Assembly: GCF_002585305.1 (NCBI RefSeq)
Contig: NZ_NUNF01000016.1
Location: 110,446 to 174,445 of the forward strand
Direction of reading: 5' to 3'
DNA: 64,000 bases
From: Bacillus sp. AFS037270
Lineage (GTDB): Bacteria; Bacillota; Bacilli; Bacillales_B; DSM-18226
Below are positions 10,451-18,696 of this stretch, one piece after another. The position numbers and the translations under genes were made by a program. The notes under the pieces were generated by a model. It was not told the DNA's origin, did no database searches, and saw nothing but the letters and a program-made list of their open reading frames with translations. Positions within the stretch are counted from its first letter, which is position 1. Each line of letters opens with the position of its first letter.

Positions 10451-10633
10451 TTGGCAGGGAATGAACGCTTACTAGGCGTTATTCATTTCATATTAGCTAT
10501 TCTTTGGATATGGATTTTTCTTCAAAGCAAACGAAGGAAATCGGTAAACTACATACATATCATGCTACTGCTTTTTGCCGTTGGTATTTTAATTAATTCG
10601 CTATATAAAGTGATTAATCGTTGGTGGTATTAG
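10451..10633 (+). CDS. Small membrane protein, two TM segments
   Basis: A predicted 60-residue protein read from TTG 10451, which sits 9 nt after AGGAG (10437-10441). The upstream ATG at 10442 abuts that site and is a poor start. Two hydrophobic helices are visible (LLGVIHFILAILWIWIFLQS and YIHIMLLLFAVGILINSLYK) separated by a basic loop, ending in WWY. I do not recognise a family. It is close behind purU and ends at a terminator, so it is probably co-transcribed. Confidence 0.6.
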   Translation: MAGNERLLGVIHFILAILWIWIFLQSKRRKSVNYIHIMLLLFAVGILINSLYKVINRWWY

Positions 10634-10641
10634 GATAGTAG

Positions 10642-10680
10642 AAAAAGCTTGCGGATGATGTATTATCTGCAAGCTTTTTT
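10642..10680 (+). terminator. Intrinsic terminator ending the purU unit
   Basis: Stem AAAAAGCTTGC / GCAAGCTTTTTT, extended inward by G-U pairs, followed by a T-run. It separates the C1 cluster from the sulfur island. Confidence 0.85.
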
Positions 10681-10774
10681 AATCAGAAATTGGTAAAAAA
10701 TATCCTAGGTGCTGATTGAAGTACAAAACTCCAGTAGATAGGATTAATGATAAAATTATAATTTTAAGAAAATA

Positions 10775-10885
10775 TCGAAAGATAAGTAAATTATTGTTAT
10801 AATTAAATATCCAAAAGGAATAATTGAAAACAAAAAGTCTTCCGGACAACCGATGTCATGAACGTACAATGTTCATGCTTTTTTT
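10775..10885 (+). promoter_or_regulatory. E1: promoter plus terminator leader for the lyase gene
   Basis: Promoter TCGAAA-17-TATAAT (-10 at 10798-10803; weak -35). About 32 nt after the expected start of transcription comes the 12-nt element CCGGACAACCGA (10842-10853). An intrinsic terminator follows at once (CATGAAC / GTTCATG, 10857-10877, then seven T at 10879-10885). The gene start is 115 bp further on. The order element-then-terminator matches E2-E5 in this window, so I infer conditional termination ahead of the gene. Confidence 0.6.
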
Positions 10886-11000
10886 ATAAGTATAAAAGGC
10901 TGCAGACCAAAATAAACAAAAGATTGCGAACCTCTTTCTCTTGTTTCATTTACTAAAGTTTGCTTGTCAGTATGTTAGGGATTTTTTAGGGGGGATTGTG

Positions 11001-12536
11001 ATGGATAGTAAGGAGAGCATTTTGAAAAAGGAAGGATGGAAGTTTCCTGGAGCGACTTATTCAGAGGTAGTATTGGCACCTGCTTATGAGCACGCCAAAC
11101 AAACTTTACTAGAGCCGATGCTAGCAGTCCATAAAGCCCATCTAATTATGCTGGTGGAACAAGGGTTGTTGGAGGTGAATGAAGCTTACCAAATCCTGAC
11201 AGGTATTTACGCACTTGATAAGGAGGCACTTCTTCAATCCACCTATGATGGACAGTACGAGGATCTCTTTTTCCTTGTAGAAAGCCAAATAATGAATGTT
11301 GCCGGCGAAATTGGTGGAAGTTTGCACCTTGCCAGGAGTCGGAACGATATGGGTGTTGCAATGTACAGGATGGTTCTTAGGGACAAGATTCTTCTCGCCA
11401 TTGAAGCGCTGCTTTCCTTTCAAGAAACCCTTTTGAGGGTGATTGATACCTATAAGGAAACCATTGTCCTAGGGCATACTCATACGCAGCAGGCCCAGCC
11501 GATGACGTTCTCCCATTATCTACTAGGAATGTACGATGTCGTTGACCGTGACTTAAAAAGATTGAAGGCAGCCTATGATACATGCAATGCCAGTCCTCTC
11601 GGCGCGGCGGCCCTCACTACGACTGGATTTCCGATTGACCGAAAAAGGATCGCAGAGTTATTAGGATTCCCGAAAATCATCAAGAGTGCCTATGATTCAA
11701 TTGGCGGTGCTGATTATTTAGGGGAAATTGCCACAGCGATCCAATTAACCTTTATCAATCTCGGCCGATTTTCACAAGATCTTCTCTTATGGTCCAGTCA
11801 GGAATTTTCAGCGATCCGTGTGGCAGACCCCTATGTGCAAACGAGTTCCATTATGCCGCAAAAAAGAAATCCCGTTTCACTAGAGCATATTCGGGCATTA
11901 AGCTCAAGCGGGATTGGAAATGCCCAAACAGTACTTCAAATGTTACATAACACACCATACGGTGATATAAACGATACCGAAGATGACCTTCAGCCTTATT
12001 TATGGAAGGGCCTGCACCTCATGGATCAAGTTTTTCGGTTAACAAAAGTGGTGGTTGGAACGATAGACGTAAATGAAGCACTGTTAAAAAGAAGGGCTCA
12101 AGAAAGTTTTGCGACGATTACCGAATTAGCCGATACCCTGTTTAGGGAAGCAAACATCCCGTTCCGGACCTCTCATTCCATTGCCAGTCAGGTGGTGAAA
12201 ATTGCCTTGGCCAGAGGACTAAATGCGACTCATGTCACATCTGTACTCGTAGATGAAGCGGCAAAAGCAGTTGTCGGATTTCCGTTGAATTTACCGGAGG
12301 AGGTCATTCGCACAGCAATGGACCCAGAACACTTTGTGAAAATTCGGTCGCTGCCTGGCGGACCAGCACCAGAGGAAATGCAGCGGGCCATTGTGGAAAG
12401 AGAAGCTAGTCTACACCACCAAATTTCTTTACTCCATACGGAGGTTAATCGAATTAAAGTTTGTAAGGAAAAACTTGATCAACTGACAACTCATTGGGGC
12501 AAAAAGGATGAAGACGATATCAATACAGGACATTGA
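11001..12536 (+). CDS. Argininosuccinate-lyase-like enzyme, fumarase/aspartase superfamily
   Basis: A 511-residue lyase read from ATG 11001 (behind TAGGGGGGATT; GTG 10998 is an alternative). The superfamily signature SSIMPQKRNP is at about residue 283, with the catalytic histidine region HTHTQQAQPMTFSHY at about 158 and RSRNDMGVAMY near 113. These give beta-elimination releasing fumarate. It is somewhat longer than ordinary ArgH and is not near arg genes. It shares the E-type leader with the tauD and ssu units, so a sulfur role is likely. A lyase of this superfamily that splits S-(2-succino)cysteine to cysteine and fumarate has been described, and this gene is a candidate for that activity. 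A second ArgH is the alternative. Confidence 0.8.
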   Translation: MDSKESILKKEGWKFPGATYSEVVLAPAYEHAKQTLLEPMLAVHKAHLIMLVEQGLLEVNEAYQILTGIYALDKEALLQSTYDGQYEDLFFLVESQIMNVAGEIGGSLHLARSRNDMGVAMYRMVLRDKILLAIEALLSFQETLLRVIDTYKETIVLGHTHTQQAQPMTFSHYLLGMYDVVDRDLKRLKAAYDTCNASPLGAAALTTTGFPIDRKRIAELLGFPKIIKSAYDSIGGADYLGEIATAIQLTFINLGRFSQDLLLWSSQEFSAIRVADPYVQTSSIMPQKRNPVSLEHIRALSSSGIGNAQTVLQMLHNTPYGDINDTEDDLQPYLWKGLHLMDQVFRLTKVVVGTIDVNEALLKRRAQESFATITELADTLFREANIPFRTSHSIASQVVKIALARGLNATHVTSVLVDEAAKAVVGFPLNLPEEVIRTAMDPEHFVKIRSLPGGPAPEEMQRAIVEREASLHHQISLLHTEVNRIKVCKEKLDQLTTHWGKKDEDDINTGH

Positions 12537-12646
12537 TGAAGGCGGTACTTAGGAAAATTCGCGAAAAAGAATAGAAAGATGCTTGTGATGTGATTGGAGT
12601 TCTGGATTTGCGACTGTGGCGTACGTGATGCCTGTGTCAAATCACT

Positions 12647-12693
12647 AAAAAAGCCTAATTTCTCAATATATTAAGGAGAAATTAGGCTTTTTT
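12647..12693. terminator. Bidirectional terminator between the lyase and tauD genes
   Basis: Perfect 18-bp stem (AAAAAAGCCTAATTTCTC / GAGAAATTAGGCTTTTTT) with an 11-nt loop. A-run and T-run on either side let it serve both converging genes. Confidence 0.9.
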
Positions 12694-12793
12694 ATTTTCC
12701 GATAACATTTATGTTGTGTATAACGCTTTAATACGACCCATTTTGGGGAGAACTATTTCCTAACTTTACATTATCTGATGGAAAGAAGATTAC

Positions 12794-13705
12794 CTATTGA
12801 ATCTTTTTAACTTTTGTTTTTGTAATACTACGGCGACCATCTAAACTAATAGGTTCCTCTCCATCAATGGTAATTCTTCGGACAACTCTTTGTGCATTGC
12901 CATAGTCATTCACTGCATAATGTTGGGTTGCACGATTATCCCAAATGATGACATCCCCCGCTTTCCATTTCCAGCGGACCGTATTTTCGAGTTGTGTAAC
13001 ATGTCCTTGCAGGATCGAGAATAAATGTGCTGAATCAGTGGAAGAAAGCCCGATAAAGTTTTTCACAAAATGACCGAGTAGGAGATGGCGCTCTCCTGTT
13101 TCAGGATGTACATGGACAACGGGATGTTCGGTTTCATAGATGGTAGAAGTAAAGATTTCATCATGGCGTTTTTTCGCTTCAGCAGAAACATTCGTGTGCT
13201 TGGCTGCATAATCGTAAGCATTCGTATGGACTGCCCATAATTGATCCGCCAGATTTTGTAATTCTGTTGGCAGGTTTTCATAGGCAGTAGCTGTGTTTGC
13301 CCAAACGGTATCGCCTCCTGCCTCTGGTATTACTACTCCGCGTAGAATGGAGAATTTAGGGTACGCCGCTTCAAACGTCACATCCGTATGCCATGAATTG
13401 GCACGGCCGCCATGATCAGAATGAAGTTCTAATATATAGTTTGTGCCAACTTTTGCTGGAACAGTTGGGTGAACCACTGGGTTACCAAGTAGTTTTGCAA
13501 ATGCTTCTTGTCCTTGATCATCTAGGTGATTCTGATCACGGAAGAAAACAACCTTATACTTTAATAGTGCTTCACGGATGGATTTAACCGTATCCGAGTC
13601 GAGTTCACCGGAAAGTTTCACCCCTGATATTTTTGCTCCAATACGTCCAGCCACTGGTGTTATTATGATTGCTGCTCCATTTTGCACTTCTTTAACATTA
13701 CTCAT
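12794..13705 (-). CDS. tauD: TauD/TfdA-type 2-oxoglutarate dioxygenase
   Basis: Fe(II)/2-oxoglutarate dioxygenase that probably frees sulfite from taurine or another sulfonate. Start is the ATG at 13703-13705 behind AAGGAGG, giving 303 residues; the longer open frame upstream runs through the leader terminator and is rejected. Iron ligands are His106 and Asp108 in SWHTDVTFE and His262 in RATQHYAVNDYG, with an arginine near 276 for 2-oxoglutarate. The gene is divergent from ssuA and has its own E-type leader. The family also contains sulfate-ester and herbicide dioxygenases, so the substrate is not certain. Confidence 0.88.
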   Translation of the reverse strand: MSNVKEVQNGAAIIITPVAGRIGAKISGVKLSGELDSDTVKSIREALLKYKVVFFRDQNHLDDQGQEAFAKLLGNPVVHPTVPAKVGTNYILELHSDHGGRANSWHTDVTFEAAYPKFSILRGVVIPEAGGDTVWANTATAYENLPTELQNLADQLWAVHTNAYDYAAKHTNVSAEAKKRHDEIFTSTIYETEHPVVHVHPETGERHLLLGHFVKNFIGLSSTDSAHLFSILQGHVTQLENTVRWKWKAGDVIIWDNRATQHYAVNDYGNAQRVVRRITIDGEEPISLDGRRSITKTKVKKIQ

Positions 13706-13760
13706 TTTTATTTCCTCCTTGTTTTTAGCCGCAAAAGCGGCGCATTGATAATGGACCGAT

Positions 13761-13887
13761 AAGACAAAAGAAAGCCAGAGCATATGGCTCTGGCTTCCAG
13801 GTGACTGGTCAGCAATTCATTTGAATGTTAATTATGTAATCCCTATCGGTTTAATGTGATTTTAAATTGTCTAATTACTTCTGTCAA
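13761..13887 (-). promoter_or_regulatory. E2: promoter plus terminator leader for tauD
   Basis: Read on the minus strand: TTGACA (complement of 13882-13887), 17-bp spacer, TAAAAT (13859-13864). About 44 nt after the expected start is the element CCAGTCACCTGG (complement of 13797-13808). It is followed by the hairpin AAGCCAGAGC / GCTCTGGCTT (13772-13796) and a T-rich tail. The tauD start is 56 bp beyond. The promoter is close to consensus, so control by termination in the leader is the simplest reading. Confidence 0.7.
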
Positions 13888-13946
13888 TAATTTAAAAATA
13901 AATAGGCTGATAGAAAAATTTAATTTAGAAAATTTTTAATATTCCG

Positions 13947-14070
13947 TTGACGGATGAAAATGAAACTGATAGGATAGTGAAAACCAAGTAGTCCAATGGG
14001 AAATTAAATATATATCCACCGGTCGACCGGAGACTTTTCTTTTAAAAGATAGGTCTCCGGTTTTTTTTTT
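13947..14070 (+). promoter_or_regulatory. E3: promoter plus terminator leader for the first ssu operon
   Basis: TTGACG (13947-13952), 17-bp spacer, TAGGAT (13970-13975). The element CCGGTCGACCGG (14019-14030) follows about 37 nt after the expected start. The terminator has stem CCGGAGAC / GTCTCCGG (14027-14034 and 14053-14060) plus an inner stem, then ten T. Here the 3' CCGG of the element is also the first part of the terminator stem, so the two hairpins exclude each other. Confidence 0.72.
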
Positions 14071-14187
14071 CGAGAAATAGGTACGCAAATTAGAATGTGC
14101 CCTTAATTAATCTTATTTTTCGTTACCAGTAAAGGTTATCTCGATTGGATGGATTGGTTTTAATCTTAAGAGAAGGAAGGGAATGTT

Positions 14188-15231
14188 ATGAAGTTTTGGA
14201 GAAGGAACGTACTTTTTTTGTTAGTGGTATTATCAATCGTTATATCGGCTGGATGCCAGGAGAAGAAGACAGGAGCTACAGGAACAAAAGGAAATGGCGC
14301 GTATGAAACGCTTAAACTCAGGTATGAAGGATCGGTGGGTTCGGTTACTTATCCAGAGTTAGCAGAGGATTTAGGCTATCTTGGTCCGATTAAACTTGAA
14401 TGGATCGGAAATCAAACAAGCGGGCCTGCCTCTATTCAAAACGCTGCTACAGGTCAAACCGACTTTGGCGGGGCATTTAACGGGGCCATTGCCAAATTGA
14501 TAGCGAGCGGTGCACCTATAAAATCGGTCATTGGTTATTACGGCAGTGATAAGGATACATACACCGGCTATTATGTTTTAAATGACAGCTCGATAAAAGA
14601 TGCTCGCGATTTAATTGGAAAAAAAGTTGGTATGAACACAATGGGAGCTCATGCTGAATTCGTTTTAAAAGAATATTTAAAACAAAATGGACTCACAGAC
14701 GAAGAAATTAAGAAAGTAACATTAGTTGTTCTGCCACCTGTAAGTACAGAGCAAGCACTGCGCCAAAAACAAATCGATGTCGCTGTTTTGACTGGGATGT
14801 TAGGGGATCTGGCTGTAAAAAATGGGGGGATTAAAAAGCTTTTTAGTGATTATGATTTGTTGGGACCTTTCACAGCAGGCAGCTATGTATTTACCGAAAA
14901 ATTCATCAAACAAAATCCACATACGGTGAAAAAGTTTGTTGAGGCTACAGCAAAAGCCATTGAATGGGCACAGACCCATTCACGAGAAGAAGTGATAGCT
15001 CGTTATGAATCCATTATTAAGAAACGGGGGCGCAAGGAAGATACAAATACGGTGCAATATTGGAAAAGTACCGGTATTGCGGAGAAAGGTGGAGTTATTC
15101 AGAGTAAGGAATTTAAAATTTGGGTCGATTGGCTAAAGAAAAATGGTGAGTTCAAAAATGGCCAAGTGAAACTAAGTAATTTGTATACCAATGAATTTAA
15201 TCCTTATAAGGGTGAAATTGAAAAAAAGTAA
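14188..15231 (+). CDS. ssuA: Sulfonate/taurine-type ABC substrate-binding lipoprotein (copy 1)
   Basis: Extracytoplasmic binding protein of the nitrate/sulfonate/taurine family, 347 residues. The signal peptide ends in the lipobox SAGC with the lipidated Cys23. The mature part has the family layout: NAATGQTDFGGAFNGAIAKL, then DLIGKKVGMNTMGAHAEFVL. It is the first gene of a four-gene operon with ATPase, permease and a flavin monooxygenase, under leader E3. The ligand could be taurine, an alkanesulfonate or another organosulfur compound; the gene symbol denotes family. Confidence 0.85.
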   Translation: MKFWRRNVLFLLVVLSIVISAGCQEKKTGATGTKGNGAYETLKLRYEGSVGSVTYPELAEDLGYLGPIKLEWIGNQTSGPASIQNAATGQTDFGGAFNGAIAKLIASGAPIKSVIGYYGSDKDTYTGYYVLNDSSIKDARDLIGKKVGMNTMGAHAEFVLKEYLKQNGLTDEEIKKVTLVVLPPVSTEQALRQKQIDVAVLTGMLGDLAVKNGGIKKLFSDYDLLGPFTAGSYVFTEKFIKQNPHTVKKFVEATAKAIEWAQTHSREEVIARYESIIKKRGRKEDTNTVQYWKSTGIAEKGGVIQSKEFKIWVDWLKKNGEFKNGQVKLSNLYTNEFNPYKGEIEKK

Positions 15232-15243
15232 TGAGGTGAGAGG

Positions 15244-16071
15244 ATGACGGCAAAAATTCAGTTTGAACATGTCAGTAAGGTTTTTAAAGTAAGGGACTTA
15301 GAGCAAGGAAAGGGAGCCCTTAAAGAATTTACAGCCATTAAGAATGTTCATTTTTCGGTGAACAGTGGAGAGTTTCTTTCATTAGTAGGCCCATCAGGAT
15401 GCGGAAAATCAACTTTGCTTGATCTTTTAGGCGGGTTGACGAACCCAACCTCCGGACGGATATTATTGGATGGAAAACCGATTGAGGGACCCGGTTTAGA
15501 TCGGGGGATTGTCTTTCAGCAGTATGCGCTATTGCCTTGGAAGACAGCTAAAGGAAATATCGAATTTGGCTTAGAATCAAAAGGTGTTCCCAAAAAGGAG
15601 CGGGCTGAAATTTCTCGGCACTTTTTGTCACTGGTTGGATTATCAGGTTTTGAAGATCGTTATCCGCACGAACTCTCAGGTGGAATGAAGCAGCGTGTGG
15701 CCATTGCCAGAAGTTTGGCGTTTGACCCTGAAGTGCTGTTAATGGATGAACCGTTCGCCGCCCTCGATGCGCAGACACGTGAAACCTTGCAAACGGAATT
15801 ACTTCGAATCTGGGAACATACCAAAAAGACAATTGTTTTCATTACACATGGGATTGATGAGGCGGTGTATCTAGGACAGCGTGTTGCCGTAATGACTTCC
15901 CGTCCTGGAACCATTAAACAAATTATTGATAACCCGCTTCATTCAACCAGTCATGAAGAGGATTTACGTTCGACAACAGCATTTGCAAATGCCCGTCACC
16001 AAATATGGGATTTGCTTCGAGAAGAGGTAGTCAAAGCACAAACAGTCGAGAATAAGGATCAATCAGCTTAA
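15244..16071 (+). CDS. ssuB: Sulfonate/taurine-type ABC transporter ATPase (copy 1)
   Basis: Cytoplasmic ATPase of the SsuB/TauB type, 275 residues. Walker A GPSGCGKST (residues 49-57), Q-loop FQQYALLPWKT, signature LSGGMKQR, Walker B VLLMDEPFAALD and the H-loop VFITHGIDEA are intact. It starts 12 bp after the binding-protein gene behind GAGGTGAGAGG. It pairs with the permease that follows. Confidence 0.92.
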   Translation: MTAKIQFEHVSKVFKVRDLEQGKGALKEFTAIKNVHFSVNSGEFLSLVGPSGCGKSTLLDLLGGLTNPTSGRILLDGKPIEGPGLDRGIVFQQYALLPWKTAKGNIEFGLESKGVPKKERAEISRHFLSLVGLSGFEDRYPHELSGGMKQRVAIARSLAFDPEVLLMDEPFAALDAQTRETLQTELLRIWEHTKKTIVFITHGIDEAVYLGQRVAVMTSRPGTIKQIIDNPLHSTSHEEDLRSTTAFANARHQIWDLLREEVVKAQTVENKDQSA

Positions 16072-16105
16072 TAAAGTTTAATTATTTTATAGAAGAGGTG
16101 AGGAA

Positions 16106-16933
16106 ATGTCTGATTTTGGAAAATCATTTACAGCGCCAATGCAAGCATCCCATCGGATTCGTTTTTCTTTTCATTGGGTGCAAAGTCTTATCAAACAATC
16201 AATTGTCATCTTGCTTTTACTAATCCTTTGGGAGACTGCTCCCCGAATGGGGTTAGTGGATCCCACATTCTTTCCGCCTTTTTCAAAAGTAGCAGAGAGT
16301 TGGTGGGGATTAGTGATTTCGGGTGATCTGTATGCCCACTTTCAGGCCAGTATTCTCCGTTCGCTTTTCGGATTTGGGTTGGCGATCCTTGTTGCCATTC
16401 CTTTGGGGCTTATTATTGGGTGGTATCCACTGGCAAGCGAATTGTTAAATCCGGTGCTGGAGGTGTTTCGTAATACAGCTGCCTTAGCATTATTGCCTGT
16501 CTTTATTTTGCTGCTTGGGATCGGAGAAACATCTAAAGTTTCCATCGTCTTTTTTGCTTGTACGTTTCCGATTCTTTTAAATACCATCAATGCTGTTCGA
16601 AATGTCGATCCATTACTTATTAAGGCGGCCAAATCCATGGCTCTTCCCTCCTACAGGCTGTTTTATAAAATCATTTTGCCAGCTTCTATTCCGACTATTT
16701 TTACCGGAATACGTATGGCTGGATCATCATCCATTCTTGTGTTGATTGCTGCCGAAATGGTTGGAGCTAAAGAAGGTTTGGGATATCTCATTAATTATTC
16801 GCAGCAGAACTTTCAAATTCCGCAAATGTATGCCGGTATTATTACGATTTCCCTGCTTGGTGTGGCGATAAATTATCTATTAATTTCCTTAGAAAGAAAA
16901 TTTTCAAGCTGGAAAACAAATTCAAACCAATAA
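16106..16933 (+). CDS. ssuC: Sulfonate/taurine-type ABC permease (copy 1)
   Basis: Inner-membrane permease of the SsuC/TauC family, 275 residues with about six helices. The cytoplasmic EAA-type loop is visible around AAKSMALPSYRLFYKIILPASIPTIFTGIR. Start ATG 16106 follows AGAGGTGAGG. Single permease genes act as homodimers in this family. Confidence 0.92.
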   Translation: MSDFGKSFTAPMQASHRIRFSFHWVQSLIKQSIVILLLLILWETAPRMGLVDPTFFPPFSKVAESWWGLVISGDLYAHFQASILRSLFGFGLAILVAIPLGLIIGWYPLASELLNPVLEVFRNTAALALLPVFILLLGIGETSKVSIVFFACTFPILLNTINAVRNVDPLLIKAAKSMALPSYRLFYKIILPASIPTIFTGIRMAGSSSILVLIAAEMVGAKEGLGYLINYSQQNFQIPQMYAGIITISLLGVAINYLLISLERKFSSWKTNSNQ

Positions 16934-16952
16934 AAGAAAGAAGGAATGAAAC

Positions 16953-18308
16953 ATGACTCAAAATCATCGGGAAATGAAATTAGGCGCATTTTTTATGATA
17001 CCTGGACATCATATCGCAGCTTGGCGTCATCCAAAAGCAGAATCTCATCAAACCATGAGTTTTGATTTTATCAAAAGACTAGCCCAAACAGCAGAGCGTG
17101 GAAAGTTTGATATGGTTTTTCTTGCAGATAACTATGCGGTGAGAGGGAAAAATCAAAAGGTACTTAGCCAAACCGTGAATACGTTATTCGAACCCTTTAC
17201 TCTTTTATCGGCTCTTGCTGCTGTAACAGATCATATCGGATTTGTTGGAACGGTATCCACTACTTTTAATGAGCCATTTAATGTTGCCCGCAGGTTCGCT
17301 TCTCTAGATCATTTGAGCAGCGGCCGTGCAGGCTGGAATGTTGTCACATCAAGCACGGACGTAGAAGCCCAAAATTTTAATTTAGAGCAGCAGCTCCTTC
17401 ATGAAAAACGCTATGAGCGTGCCGAAGAGTTTGTCGATGTGGTCACGAAGCTATGGGATAGTTGGGAGGATGATGCCCTAATTATTGATAAAGAGGCAGC
17501 CCAATTTGCGGATTCTTCCAAAATTCACGCGATTAATCATAAAGGGGAATGGTTTTCCGTTGCAGGTCCATTAAATATCTCTCGTCCGATACAAGGGCAT
17601 CCTGTAGTGATCCAGGCTGGTTCATCTGAAGCAGGGAAGGAGCTTGCGGCGCGGACGGCAGAGGTGATTTTCACGGCTTGGCAAACCCTAGAAGAGGCGC
17701 AAAGCTTTTATGCGGATGTAAAAGGAAGAATGGCGAAATACGGCCGCTCACCAGAGGAACTGAAAATTATGCCTGGGATTTTTCCTGTTATTGGCCGAAC
17801 GGAGGAAGATGCAGAAGAAAATAAGAGGCTGCTTGAGGCGCTTATTCCGGAAGAAGCGGGAATCTCTCTTTTGTCTGGCATGATTAGTGTTGATTTATCA
17901 GGATATCCGGTGGATGGACCACTCCCTGATTTGCCTGAATTGGATCAGATAAATGGCGGGAAAAGTCGTTTCCAATTATTAAAGGATCTTGCAGATCGTG
18001 AGGGTTTGACCATTCGCCAGTTGTATCAACGGATAGCCGGTGCCCGCGGACATCGGGAGATCAAGGGTACTCCTGAGCAAATTGCGGATCAGATGCAAGA
18101 ATGGTTCGAAAATGGCGCAGCGGACGGATTCAATATAATGCCCCCTTATTTGCCTGGTGGTTTGGAGGATTTCGTCAATCTGGTTATTCCAGTACTACAA
18201 CAACGCGGATTGTTCCGTAAAGAATATACAGGCAAAACATTAAGGGAGAATCTCGGATTAAAACGGCCAGTTAATACACTTATTGAGTCCATAAAAGAAA
18301 CGGTATAG
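16953..18308 (+). CDS. FMN-dependent monooxygenase, NtaA/SnaA/DszA type
   Basis: Bacterial-luciferase-fold monooxygenase of 451 residues, typical of the NtaA/SnaA/DszA group that uses FMNH2 from a separate reductase. Family features include FMIPGHHIAAWRHP at the N-terminus, the flavin-binding GRAGWNVVTSS and VIQAGSSEAGKELAAR. It is the last gene of the first ssu operon, 19 bp after the permease. Related Bacillus enzymes (YxeK type) act in breakdown of S-modified cysteines, others open C-S bonds in thioethers or sulfones. The SsuE-type reductase at 23.3 kb could feed it. Substrate unknown. Confidence 0.85.
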   Translation: MTQNHREMKLGAFFMIPGHHIAAWRHPKAESHQTMSFDFIKRLAQTAERGKFDMVFLADNYAVRGKNQKVLSQTVNTLFEPFTLLSALAAVTDHIGFVGTVSTTFNEPFNVARRFASLDHLSSGRAGWNVVTSSTDVEAQNFNLEQQLLHEKRYERAEEFVDVVTKLWDSWEDDALIIDKEAAQFADSSKIHAINHKGEWFSVAGPLNISRPIQGHPVVIQAGSSEAGKELAARTAEVIFTAWQTLEEAQSFYADVKGRMAKYGRSPEELKIMPGIFPVIGRTEEDAEENKRLLEALIPEEAGISLLSGMISVDLSGYPVDGPLPDLPELDQINGGKSRFQLLKDLADREGLTIRQLYQRIAGARGHREIKGTPEQIADQMQEWFENGAADGFNIMPPYLPGGLEDFVNLVIPVLQQRGLFRKEYTGKTLRENLGLKRPVNTLIESIKETV

Positions 18309-18325
18309 TCTCGTTTATTTAATAA

Positions 18326-18348
18326 AATCCTACTTGATTTATAGGATT
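18326..18348. promoter_or_regulatory. Dyad operator candidate over the E4 promoter
   Basis: AATCCTA-N9-TAGGATT, a perfect 7-bp inverted repeat that covers the -35 box of the E4 promoter. The same 7-9-7 layout with near-identical arms recurs at 18881-18903 and 19281-19303. I infer a DNA-binding regulator of the sulfur island; a LysR- or Rrf2-type protein is possible but not shown. Confidence 0.55.
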
Positions 18349-18464
18349 TATGTGTTTTATAATGATAAAAAATCAATTAAGAAAATTTAATAAATGCTGA
18401 CTGGTTCACTAAAGGCTCATTATTTAGGATAATTTTATCATCCTAAATAGAGCCTCTTTCTTTT
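18334..18464 (+). promoter_or_regulatory. E4: promoter plus terminator leader before small ORFs
   Basis: TTGATT (18334-18339), 18-bp spacer, TATAAT (18358-18363). The element CTGGTTCACTAA (18401-18412), preceded by GCTGA as in E2 and E5, lies about 31 nt after the expected start. A long terminator follows (AGGCTC and TTTAGGAT arms paired across 18413-18455, then TCTTTCTTTT). It may also end the upstream ssu operon. This copy deviates most from the consensus (three positions). Confidence 0.6.
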
Positions 18465-18504
18465 ACCGGGATTCGTGTAATTACATTAAAAAGGAGAGTT
18501 TGTA

Positions 18505-18540
18505 GTGGGATCAGTACATTTAGACATAAAATGGGCTTAA
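18505..18540 (+). CDS. Possible 11-residue leader peptide
   Basis: GTG start 7 nt after a good site (AAAAAGGAGAG), encoding MGSVHLDIKWA, with a stop 30 bp before the next small ORF. It is too short to judge by coding statistics. The well-placed ribosome site just after the E4 terminator is the main support. It could be a leader peptide coupled to the next ORF. Confidence 0.35.
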   Translation: MGSVHLDIKWA

Positions 18541-18570
18541 AAAAGGAGATTATCTGAAAGGGGCATTTTT

Positions 18571-18696
18571 ATGAACGAGACTGTGGAAAAAATGTGGATA
18601 AATGATTATTTGGATTTGTATCTTTATGCAAAAAGTATGAATGATCATTTGTGGCAACAAGAAATTATAGAAAAACTACAAAATTCTTCATTCTAA
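18571..18696 (+). CDS. 41-residue small protein behind leader E4
   Basis: ATG 18571 follows GAAAGGGGC at good distance and encodes a 41-residue acidic, aromatic-rich peptide beginning MNETVEKMWINDYLDLYLYA and ending EIIEKLQNSSF. It has no cysteine, no signal peptide and no TM helix; two short amphipathic helices are likely. I do not recognise it. It shares the sulfur-type leader, so it may be a regulator or an adaptor in the regulon. A 650-bp stretch without large genes follows. Confidence 0.5.
   Translation: MNETVEKMWINDYLDLYLYAKSMNDHLWQQEIIEKLQNSSF

Noticed and set aside
13706..13783. N-terminal extension of TauD to 329 residues
   Set aside because: The extension would be translated from the leader terminator region; the ATG at 13705 has a strong AAGGAGG site and gives the normal family length.
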